Origin: Pycnopodia helianthoides
Taxonomy: Eukaryota; Echinodermata; Asteroidea; Forcipulatida; Asteriidae
Reading direction: 5' to 3'
Assembly (NCBI GenBank): GCA_032158295.1
Contig: JASTWB010000032.1
Location: 96,465-160,464 of the forward strand
Length of the DNA stretch: 64,000 bases
The notes below the pieces were generated by a model. That model did not search any database. It saw only the letters and a list, made by a program, of their open reading frames with translations, and was not told where the DNA came from. The position numbers and the translations under genes are program-made. How positions within the stretch are numbered: the first letter of the stretch is position 1; every line of letters begins with the position of its first letter. Positions 55,359 to 64,000 of the stretch are shown piece by piece.

Positions 55359-56921
55359 CTAGTTTTCAATGTCAGCATAAGTCGTCTCTTGCTCCATCTC
55401 TGCTTCCGTCTCTTCCTCCGGGTTGATGCTTCTTGCTGCTCCTCCAGATAGATCCAAGTTAGCGTAATGAAGACTTTCACCAACGACGGTGGCATTCCCA
55501 TTGCTGTCTTCTGTCTGCTCTGGTGCTGCTTGGGTTTGGGTCGTGGTGCTCGTTTCTAATTGTTTGGAAAGATGGTACGGAATGATGCGAGGGGGTTTCT
55601 GACCGGACGGTTGACGGTCATCGATGCGTCCTGGTACCGACGAATCCTTCACAGCGATGGTTGATTTCTGTTTAGAATAACCACTCAAGGTCTGAGCAGC
55701 GTCTGTTCCACGGTTCAGCTTCGATCCATCCTTCCCGCCTCTGGAGAATTTCCAAGACGCCTTCTCAGTGGAAATGGCGCCCAATGTCTTACTTTTGGCG
55801 CGACTTTTATCCACCACAGCATACGAAGACTCTGCCTGCCCGATGTCACTACTGCATACAGTAACTGTTTCCCTCGGGGACTCAACTGACCCCTCGCCTG
55901 CAGAGCTAGTGTGGTCTTTTTCTTGATCACACCTTGGAGTGACTCCGTGCAGTTTGGTTTCTGATATCCCGTCTGCATCAATTTCTCCTCCATCATCTTG
56001 AGGTGTGTGAGATTTACGTCTATCAATAGTCTTGGATCGAGATCGTCCTCTGAAGACCAGAAAGTACATGAGGATTACAATGAGGAGAATGAGTAAAATA
56101 CCAGCTACGGGCCATCCTGCTAAATGAGTTATGATGGTGCTGATTGGGATGTGGTTTGTTGAGACTTCTGGACCTCCAGATGGAATCGGGTCTGACGTCA
56201 CTATTTCGTCCACGGCTTCTATGGCTCCTTTGCCTTGATGCACAAATAACAAGCCATTGCGTCTTATCCCTGGCCATGACAATGATCCATTGTGCACTGA
56301 ACATTGGATCATGGAACCATTCATCTCTATTCCCAACCTAAGCATTGTCAGAATAGTCTTGTTATTATGAAATTTAATCATAGTATTATTCTCCAACAAT
56401 TCTTTCCATTCATAGCTTCCCTGTGTTTGCACATACCAAGTGTACTCCAGATTGTGCTCGACGAAAAGTTGAGTGCGGCAACTTAGGAAGGCATTTTCAC
56501 CCGTGTGTTTAACAATCCGCAACGGCACGACGAGAGTGTCAATCCGATGAACAATAGTCAATCTTGCTACCTTGGAATATCCATTGTTATAGCAACTGTA
56601 ATATCTTGCGTCTACTGTTTGTATGTCCCGTATGTGTAAAGTCCATGTACAGTCACTAGATGACACGGTATACCTCTCACTACCGGTAAATTGTCTAGAA
56701 GTCTCGGTGCCGCTAAATATGTTTCTATCAAATGACGGTATCATTGATGGACCACGCTGCCAGTACAAAGTATGTTGTCTTCCACACAATACACGTACTG
56801 GTGTACAACTAAAAGATGCACTTCCTCCCAGTATGGCGAGGGTGTCAACTGGGTGAGTCTGGAAAATTGTGGCCTCACCCAACCCACAGATCAATGTCAT
56901 AACAAGAATGAGCAGAAACAT
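55359..56921 (-). CDS. Single-exon Ig-superfamily receptor with ITIM-type tail
   Basis: 520 aa from ATG at 56921. Signal peptide 1-17. Ig domain 1 (about 18-125): Cys39, Trp54 and Cys110 in a DARYYSCY motif (V-set-like), plus a possible extra pair Cys46/Cys91. Ig domain 2 (about 128-228): Cys148, Trp162, Cys207, with four N-glycosylation sites (N178, N187, N201, N211). A short stalk, then a transmembrane helix about 267-290 (GILLILLIVILMYFLVF) stopped by RGRSRSK. The 230-aa cytoplasmic tail carries SSYAVV (Tyr367), LHYANL (Tyr486) and TTYADI (Tyr515): two ITIM matches and one ITSM-like motif, which in vertebrate receptors recruit SH2 phosphatases when phosphorylated. No charged residue in the helix. 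One exon for all domains is unusual. Ligand and family name unknown. Confidence 0.85.
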   Translation of the reverse strand: MFLLILVMTLICGLGEATIFQTHPVDTLAILGGSASFSCTPVRVLCGRQHTLYWQRGPSMIPSFDRNIFSGTETSRQFTGSERYTVSSSDCTWTLHIRDIQTVDARYYSCYNNGYSKVARLTIVHRIDTLVVPLRIVKHTGENAFLSCRTQLFVEHNLEYTWYVQTQGSYEWKELLENNTMIKFHNNKTILTMLRLGIEMNGSMIQCSVHNGSLSWPGIRRNGLLFVHQGKGAIEAVDEIVTSDPIPSGGPEVSTNHIPISTIITHLAGWPVAGILLILLIVILMYFLVFRGRSRSKTIDRRKSHTPQDDGGEIDADGISETKLHGVTPRCDQEKDHTSSAGEGSVESPRETVTVCSSDIGQAESSYAVVDKSRAKSKTLGAISTEKASWKFSRGGKDGSKLNRGTDAAQTLSGYSKQKSTIAVKDSSVPGRIDDRQPSGQKPPRIIPYHLSKQLETSTTTQTQAAPEQTEDSNGNATVVGESLHYANLDLSGGAARSINPEEETEAEMEQETTYADIEN

Positions 56922-57526
56922 TGTAGCTGTTGATACGTGTAGAATGAGCGATGAAATAACAGCAAACTGAAGTCTGAGATCTTATGACGAGAACTTTATT
57001 CTAATTTGGAAATGCGTAGGAAAACCAGCAATAATAAAGCCGAAATCCAGGAAATGGTTCTATTTAGATTAGACTTGGTGTTATAATTTATTTTGTTCCT
57101 CTTCCTCATTTATCACATTTGTTCATAAAAATGATTTTGTATTTCTTTTGGATTCCCTTTGTATTCGTTCTCCTTCCTTCTCACATAATTGTTTATCTTT
57201 TAGACAAAATGACCCAAATAAAACTTTGGGTATACTTTTAAAACATGTTGTCTTGCCTTCATGCCGAGTGTATACAGTGTCTAGAACATTTAGTAAGTCG
57301 TTAAAGTCATTCTACGCATAATTTTAGAGCATGGATTCCTTCGTTCCACAGTAGTAATTTAAACGTTTTATGTATACCCTATCATCTACGCAGGGTTGTT
57401 GGACTCTATGTCTATCTTTACAAAAACACATCATCGTGATAACTTTAGGGCCCTGTTGCGGACGTGGTACAAGGTAGTTCTCGCCCATGCGTCTTAGATA
57501 AAATACAACTATGCTGTTAAACGGGT

Positions 57527-58165
57527 AGTAAGTTTTCTTATCTGGGCGCCGTTTACTACATTGTGCAAGGATGTGACGTCATACAAGGAGTGGCTGGCGG
57601 GTACACCCCACTAAATAAACTCCATTACTCCTATGTAAATATTCTTATCTGGGCGCCGTTTACTACATTGTGCAAGGTTGTGACGTCATACATGGAGTGG
57701 CTGGCGGGTACACCCCACTAAATAAACTCCTATACTCCTATGTAAATATTCTTATCTGGGCGCCGTTTACTACATTGTGCAAGGTTGTGACGTCATACAT
57801 GGAGTGGCTGGCGGGTACACCCCACTAAATAAACTCCTATACTCCTATGTAAATATTCTTATCTGGGCGCCGTTTACTACATTGTGCAAGGTTGTGACAT
57901 CATACACGGAGTGGCTGGCGGGTACACCCCACTAAATAAACTCCCATACTCCTATGTAAATATTCTTATCTGGGCGCCGTTTACTACATTGTGCAAGGTT
58001 GTGACGTCATACATGGAGTGGCTGGCGGGTACACCCCACTAAATAAACTCCTATACTCCTATGTAAATATTCTTATCTGGGCGCCTTTACTACATTGTGC
58101 AAGGTTGTGACGTCATACACGGAGTGGCTGGCGGGTACACCCAATAAATAAAATCCAATACTCCT
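57527..58165. promoter_or_regulatory. Six tandem 107-bp repeats, each with a CRE, upstream of the ITIM receptor
   Basis: Unit: AATATTCTTATCTGGGCGCC, GTTTACTACATTGTGCAAGG, then TTGTGACGTCATACATGGAG, TGGCTGGCGGGTACACC and CACTAAATAAACTCC. TGACGTCA is intact at 57574, 57681, 57788, 58002 and 58108 and changed to TGACATCA at 57895; spacing is 106-107 bp. The block begins about 610 bp upstream of the receptor ATG on its strand. CREs bind CREB/ATF factors. A regulatory role is inferred from position, palindrome conservation and the related single unit by the paralogue. Confidence 0.7.
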
Positions 58166-59269
58166 CTGTACGTTTCCAAACGTCCGAGCAATTATCTTGA
58201 AAAAAATATTCATAACATCTCTAGTCAAATAGAACCATTTTTTCAGGGTCTGTGTCATCCAAATTACCTCAAGTTGGAGGTCATCAACCCCCAGGTCACA
58301 ACTGGGAAACATTTTTACACTTTGTTCCTGTTATTTGGCTCTCAAATTTGTCTCATGTATAATTATTTAAGGGTCTACAAAATAGTTATGATGTCGTCGC
58401 TCTGTTTTCTTTCTATTTAGTTGGGTGCACCCTGTAGCACACAGCCTTCATAGTCCGTGCAAGTCTCGCGTGTATTGACAACGAGTAAACAAGTCAAACG
58501 AAGACTTGTTATGAAATCAAATCTTCGGTTTTAGTTCTTTTTATACAAATTTCTTGAAACTAAAAATTTCCTAAGTAAAATTAAAACTATTGACGACGTC
58601 GCTTATTTTTTGAAACCCCATTTGCGAATCATGCCCAGATAATTGAAATCATCACATAGGTTATAATGATAACAAGATCGTCAGTTGGGCATAAGTTTTA
58701 ATTGTTTACGAGTTAATCTTAAACGGAGGTCAAGTCTTATTCTCGGGTTTTCTTCGTTGATTTGTTAAAAGTTTTTCACTTTCAAATTTCTAATCGCAAA
58801 TATTTACTTTCCCAACAATATAGAATAATGTTGTACTGCCATAAACTACATTAAACTAAAGTATTTGAACACACATAATCGCGTACTCGTAAAAATCAAA
58901 ACGGTTGGGACAAATCTTTGGTCCCGGAAGTTGGAATACTCTCGAGACTTGCAAAGTCTATTACGAGCCAAAGAGCTGTAGAGGTTATAGTGGTATACAT
59001 GAACAACAATAATATTACCAAAACAATTACTATGAATAAATGAATTTCCATTAAGCCCGGTAAGATCTCATTGTGCTTAAACATTTCTGGAAACAATTCC
59101 AGTCAAATATTCTCAATCCGATGAAAACAAATTAAACAAAAGATGTTTATGATAATGTATGTTTTGACAATTATTTCTTCGAATATTAAAAAAGTTAACT
59201 CATGTTTCAACTCTGTCACGTACGCGTAGGGCATTTTGTATTAAAAGTTTAATATAAGTTCTTTAGTTT
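58166..59269. other. Intergenic, no gene recognised
   Basis: A/T-rich, no supported exon. A short piece at about 58984-59045 (ATACATGAACAACAATAATATTACC...ATGAATAAATGAATT) resembles 54290-54350, suggesting an old local duplication including the Ig genes' flanks. Confidence 0.5.
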
Positions 59270-59859
59270 CACATAAAGTTAAAAACTAAAGTTTTGGAAG
59301 ACCTTGAAGATACAAGAGATGTTACTGATTATTTATTGCGAGAAGTTTCCAATGTATATTTTTGTTTACTTTAAGTTTTTGAGATAATTGTTTCTTTAAA
59401 TGTTAAGAAAAGTTATTTAGTGTCTTTAAAGTTAGAAGGGGACGATGTGCGGACACATCCTTTCTTAAAGGAGGGGGTTGTGTAGCGAGCAGGGGTGACA
59501 GGGTCACCGAGTGCATGAAGGCTCGCAGGCAGCGCTGACCGCAGACATCCGGAGCACCTGGGAATCCAGGCACCATTGCGCGCCAAATCATGGAATGGCA
59601 AGCTTGGGTTCCCACGTGATCTAGAGGAGACGGTCAGGGCTGTTTTGGGTCTCGAGGAGTCAATACGTTTTCCGTGTGTAAGATAAAGACTGAAAATGTA
59701 AGTACATGTCATTTAATTGTGATCATTCGAAGAAGAGAATCAGAGAAGCAGAGTTAGAAATGTCTCCGAGTCATAATCATTTAATCGTTTGTCATTACAT
59801 TTAGTTCTAGTAAATCGTAAACCAATAAGAAGTCCTTGACCGCGACACGGCGCGTTACA
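59270..59859 (+). mobile_element. 3' end of an LTR retrotransposon: polypurine tract and LTR
   Basis: A purine run AAAGGAGGGGG lies directly before TTG|TGTAGCGAGCAGGGGTGACA, and the sequence ends GACACGGCGCGTTACA at 59859, giving TGTA...TACA ends over about 379 bp (59481-59859), as in Gypsy-type LTRs. The sequence before it (59305-59390, frame VLEDLEDTRDVTDYLLREVS) could be the end of pol. No 5' part is present. Confidence 0.6.
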
Positions 59860-60415
59860 ATATTAACGAGAAGAAAATAATAATAATCATTCCGTTGAAA
59901 TGTTCTGTCTTTCAGCACTAAAAACATAACAGTACAGCACTTAAGCATTTTTATTTGTTAAGGTTGTCAGTTTTTTTGTTTTACATGCGTAAACACATTA
60001 CTGGAAAAAAAAAAATCGTTGGTTTATTGCAAAGGCTAACGTGTGATATGGACATCTAATAAATGTCGCGTAACAATATATGTTGTTTATTCAACTATTA
60101 AATTACAGAAGCAGTTAGCAACGCGAAAAAACACATATATTATTTTACGAAGTTTCTGTAGTGTGACAATTTAGTTTAATAACAACATTTTGAATATAAT
60201 AATTTAACCCTCATATAATATGGAATCGTCCAGACAGTCTTAGTGGCCCGACCGTTCAACTACGCTTTGAATACGTGCATGTAGATGTGTGCAGGTACAA
60301 TTCAGAAGCTATGAGTCTTTTGGGGAAACAAGTATGAAACAAGTATCTTGTAAAATTATTATAATCTCCACCCCCCCCCACACACACCGAAGAAAAAAAA
60401 AAAACTATTAAATTG

Positions 60416-60792
60416 AAGGAACATTACAGAATTGTGTTTTCTAACAAAACAGTTGCTGGCAGTTTAAGCACTTTATGTAATCCACCATATACATAAACTG
60501 ACAAACCTGTAGAAGTTTGAGATCGATCGGCCATCTGGGTCACGAGAAAATAGTGAAAAACCGATTACACATTTGCATGAAATCATATAGGTTCAACAAA
60601 CGAATAAAACGCTCACTGAGCGATAAACTCCAATCGGAAAATTTGTTTATTCATTTCTCATCAAATATGTCATTTCAGACATAAATATTTCAGGGGATGT
60701 TTTCTACCATCATCATCATTAGACCGTGTAAGTTTTATGTAAATCTGTGATCAAAAGTATATTTTACAATTACCAATTCTGTAATGTTCCTT
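60416..60792. mobile_element. MITE of about 377 bp
   Basis: Ends AAGGAACATTACAGAATTG and its exact inverse CAATTCTGTAATGTTCCTT. Interior with an ACCATATACATAAACTGACA segment recalling, in organisation, the element at 51014. No coding potential. Confidence 0.85.
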
Positions 60793-61281
60793 TAAATGAC
60801 AGGTTGAGGTTAAACATAAAAGTTAAAATTATCACAAGTTTGCATTATAAGTTAGATTTTTCCCAGCTTAGTTTGAAAAATGTATAACAGCGTAATACAA
60901 ATATCAGCCTACTGTCACCCCCGAGTATAAGTAGTTGGCGCTACTTTACCGATGTGTTCAAAGTTCAATGCACCATTATGTAGATTTTGGTATACAATGT
61001 ACTTCCCTCATACTTGCAGGGATAACGTACCCATATAAGGCAATGGTTAGAAGGAAAAACAACCTTTGTTGAGGTGGGGTTTTGGTCCAGTGCTCGACAA
61101 AGAGATAAAATATGTTTATGCGCAAGAGGGAGTGGAAAGTTGAAAAGAAAATAAATCACTGTTTTCACTGTGGGCAAAACATATTCGTTATTGTGCCTCT
61201 GAAATTCAACCATAAACAGTCTTGTCTGAAAGTACGAGACTGCCTACCAAATAGCATTACTAGTTATCAGTGTGCCTTAAA

Positions 61282-61675
61282 ATGGAACCAGCATGTATCA
61301 AAATGTCCCTGTTAGTCTTCATAGCCGTGTTTGCTATGAGAGCCAAATCCCAAACTGAGCATAGCATTGGCTCATATACAACAAGCGAGACTGAACGATG
61401 TGTGTGCCAGCCACACGTCACCATCAACCCGCCCGTTTGCGGACGCTCCGTTCCCGTGAACTCCGGTACCGGCTGCAACTCTACGACCATCAATGAAATT
61501 CTTCGTACACTATCAATCAACCAAGAAGAGCAAGGAGATACAAGACGTCAAGTGGAAGAGTTGCAGGTTGCAGTCTCTGGTAATCAAGAAAATGTTACCT
61601 CTGAGATACGGGGTATAAGACGACAGTTGGAAGAGCTGCAAGTCTCTGTCTCTACCTTAGTGGAACTCCTTCATG
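61282..61675 (+). CDS. Third FReD gene, exon 1 (signal peptide, Cys-rich segment, short coiled coil)
   Basis: ATG at 61282; signal peptide about 1-24 (MEPACIKMSLLVFIAVFAMRAKSQ), a new Cys-containing segment (CVCQPHVTINPPVCGR, GTGCNSTT), then from about residue 85 a coiled coil almost identical to the last two repeats of the other FReD exons ([20 protein letters not shown]). The GTAAG donor at 61676 gives phase 1. The exon is therefore a mosaic: its own N-terminus joined to a shared 3' end. It has 1-2 repeats where the other genes have about 8, so the stalk would be much shorter. Confidence 0.75.
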
Positions 61676-61689
61676 GTAAGTGTAATGTA

Positions 61690-62001
61690 TTTACACTCAT
61701 TTATATTTATATTTATATTTATTTAATTTTCCGGGATAGTACAAACAGTGAACTACAAACAAAACAATTACATGTACAAATAATACTGAGTAGTAAACAT
61801 AACAGAAAACAACCTTTAATAGCTCCCGCAGGATTACCCAAAAGAAACAAGTTTCTGTCGAGGGGCTCTCCGAACTAATAGGATAACAGTGATCAATACA
61901 TTTAGGATAAAATTCATTAAATAAAATATCTATAAAATTAAGCAGTTATTTAAAATATTATTTAAAAAATATATAATTAAAAATTACAATACATGTAAGT
62001 G

Positions 62002-62032
<31 letters not shown>

Positions 62033-62260
62033 ATCAATCAATCAATCAATCAATCAATTTAGGATAAAGTTCATTAAATAAAATATCTATAAAATTAAGG
62101 AGTTATAAATAAATAAATAAATAAACAAACAATTAAACAAACAAATAAATTAAAATGAATAAATAAATAAAATACAAGATGGCATATATGCTATATTCAA
62201 ATCTTTAAAACAATAATAATTAATAAGAAAAAAAAAAAGAGAAAAAAAAAAAAAAAAGCA
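61690..62260. repeat. Microsatellite-rich intron sequence
   Basis: (TTTATA)n at about 61700, (AATA)n at about 62003-62030, (AATC)n at about 62031-62056, more AATA/AACA at about 62105-62170, and poly-A at about 62228-62257. Some may be LINE tails. Confidence 0.85.
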
Positions 62261-62342
62261 GTGAAAAAGAGAGTTTGTTGAGCTGGAGAAATTTGATTTT
62301 TCAAAACAGGAAGTCAAGATAAAAATATTTTGGGAGGAAGAC

Positions 62343-62460
62343 TCTAGAAAGCATGAGAGATGGGGTCTAGACTGAACAGATGATCACGTAAAGAATTGAT
62401 GAGATGTTTTGGGGAACGTTCCAGGCAAAGGTCTCGGACATCGGTGGAAAGTGAATTAAA
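62343..62460 (-). mobile_element. C-terminal fragment of a LINE protein
   Basis: The minus strand is open from the FNSLSTDVRDLCLERSP segment to LRDHLFSLDPISHAF and a stop at 62343, which fits the F(N)SLP..R....SL..FK..L..HL end of non-LTR retrotransposon proteins. The A/T-rich repeats downstream on that strand may be its 3' tail. Confidence 0.6.
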
Positions 62461-62699
62461 AAAACTCATTGGCACAGCTTTTGATTACTTGTCTCTACAC
62501 AAATGTCAGCTAAAAAGAGGACGACATCCTCTAAATTACTTTAAATTTCAAAAAATTATTACAGTTTAAAGAAATAGCCAGAATTTTTGTATATCCCTAA
62601 ATCAGAATCGTCATTAAGTCTTTTTAAATATACCTTTTTACGAACGAGGCAGGTTTAAGTGATGTAAATGAAAAAAACCGCGAGGATGGAAGCCCCTAA

Positions 62700-62945
62700 T
62701 GATATTAAGGCTTTATCAATGTAAATACTTCTGTTAGCTTGGGGTGGAAAATGCTGGTTAACTTCAATCCCGATGTCACGGGTTCATATCCCACAGTAAT
62801 TAGATACTTAGAGAAAATGATACGTGTAGTTCTGATGATGAACTCGGGAGTAATTCATGTAAAATATTTACCTGTTGGAATAACATTGCACTGGATTAGG
62901 AAAAAATAAATCACACCACATAAAATAATTGCAGATATACGGGAA
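62700..62945 (+). repeat. Intronic B-box-like module in the third FReD gene
   Basis: Same module as 33760-33960 (CACGGGTTCATATCCCACAG core, then the same stretch to GCAGATATACGG). It is preceded at 62640-62700 by a copy of the linker-exon region whose donor is lost (AGCCCCTAATG). Confidence 0.5.
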
Positions 62946-62990
62946 CAAAAAGGCTATGTTTTTTTTTTTTCTTTCTCTATATTTGTACAG

Positions 62991-63127
62991 CTGTCTATCC
63001 AAAGGATTGTTCAGAGATTCTTGCAGGGGGTGATTGGATGAGTGGAGTGTACACGGTTCAACCTCTAGACTCCGGTAGGGCTTTCCAGGTGTATTGTGAC
63101 ATGGTGACAGACGGTGGTGGATGGACG
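62991..63127 (+). CDS. Third FReD gene, first fibrinogen-domain exon
   Basis: 137 nt from a TTTGTACAG acceptor to a GTAAG donor, phase 1 to 0, so it splices in frame directly to exon 1 without the linker exon. Encodes DCSEILAGGDWMSGVYTVQP and VYCDMVTDGGGWT. Later fibrinogen exons are not in the remaining 870 bp and would lie beyond the right edge. Confidence 0.85.
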
Positions 63128-64000
63128 GTAAGATAACACGCTATAGTGACTAAATGAGAGTACATAACGCTAAGAATGAATTTGTAAATAGAAGGAGTTT
63201 GATCAAGTTTAGGAAGACTGGAATTTTAACAAAGAGGGCACCCTTGACAATGGCTGCCTATAATGAAATTATGTAGCTCGGTAAAGTATGTTGTTTTTAT
63301 AGCCGTTCTTAGTTTACATGTATACCATTTGTTCTTCTCCGAGTGTGGACTTTGACTTTTTTTAAGTACCTGTGACAAACTGTTTATTTTTGTGTTTGTG
63401 AATTGTGACTGGAAAGTGATATTTTATCTCCATTCTGTATTGTACATCAATCGCTTTGAGCCAATTCTACTGAATCATTAGACACCAGACAACGTATTGT
63501 AAAGGATCAAAACGTTAACTAATCTGGTACTGCAGTGATTGTCACATGGCGAGATTAACGTATAGTTTTAGCCATCTCTAAAGCCTTCGTACTCGCTATT
63601 CAATATTGCAACTGGTGTTCGTTTGAAATCTGTTAGAAAACTCCCTAAACCGAGCAAGCATGAATTTGGTAGATGGATCACTGCTCACCAATTAGTAACC
63701 CCAAATTAGCCATATTTATAGCCAATCTGGGAAAAATTTGAAACAAGCAAATTTCAACTGATAATGGTAGGTATGGGTGTCACTATTTACCCCCAAAAAG
63801 TAAGGACCTATAGGGGGTGGGGAAATTGTTTTTTTTCGGGGGTACTATTACTAGTACTATTATTCAGAACCTCATCCCATTTAGTATCCCTAAATTAGGA
63901 TTCATCTGGGAAAAAGATAGAAAGAAGCTGATTTCAACTGATAATGGTAGGTATGGAAGTCACTAATGACCCCCCCCAAAAAAAAAAAAAAAAATTGGGG
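63128..64000. other. Intron of the third FReD gene, start of
   Basis: No exon seen. Two imperfect copies of a segment of about 70 bp (GAAACAAGC..TTTCAACTGATAATGG, about 63740-63800 and 63912-63970) precede poly-C/poly-A tracts at the window end. Confidence 0.6.

Overview
This is a eukaryotic, gene-poor, repeat-rich window: interrupted genes with GT/AG introns, many transposon families, microsatellites and A/T-rich intergenic DNA. I think it comes from an echinoderm, most likely a sea star. The reasons are a short inverted-repeat element at 51014-51365 that I recognise as a common asteroid dispersed repeat, a small MITE at 54365-54561 of a type common in echinoderms and hemichordates, and a cluster of fibrinogen-related (FReD) and discoidin (F5/8C) genes. 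The species assignment is recognition, not a database result.

Layout. Positions 1-34425 are a large palindrome-like inverted duplication. Two arms of about 6 kb in their original state flank a unique spacer of about 0.8 kb (26350-27146). Each arm carries the 5' part of a FReD gene: a signal peptide plus coiled-coil exon, then a 36-nt linker exon, then the first fibrinogen exon. The left arm (minus strand) was further changed by a direct tandem duplication of about 3.3 kb (1-1336 repeats 3306-4049 plus 23027-23624). It was also hit by an 18,977-bp insertion (4050-23026), made of ten about 1.9-kb tandem units and three copies of a 204-bp end element. The two uninterrupted copies of the target site inside the window show that this block sits at one TA dinucleotide. 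The right arm (plus strand) is interrupted by a 1,165-bp element with a 9-bp target duplication (30723-31887). It continues into a complete five-exon FReD gene (28012-39174, 480 codons plus stop, all phases compatible).

34.5-43.5 kb holds the introns of that gene (a MITE, a 5'-truncated LINE, a second LINE tail), then palindromic A/T-rich DNA and an approximately 800-bp 20-mer minisatellite. 43.4-52 kb holds LINE debris, a broken discoidin-domain gene, two further scraps of the same discoidin exon, and MITEs. 53.2-58.2 kb carries an immunoglobulin receptor pair on the minus strand: a frameshifted one-Ig remnant and an intact single-exon 520-aa receptor with two Ig domains, one transmembrane helix and three ITIM/ITSM-type tyrosine motifs. 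Each is preceded by a cAMP-response-element-bearing sequence, single for the broken copy and six tandem 107-bp copies for the intact one. 59.3-59.9 kb is the 3' end of an LTR retrotransposon. 61.3-64 kb starts a third FReD gene that runs off the right edge.

The host genes point to an innate-immunity neighbourhood of secreted lectin-like FReDs beside an ITIM-type surface receptor. Its architecture is being reshaped by inverted duplication, tandem duplication and transposon arrays. Part of the array (about 14.1-16.8 kb) shows almost only deletions relative to sister units, so it looks like unpolished long-read sequence rather than biology.
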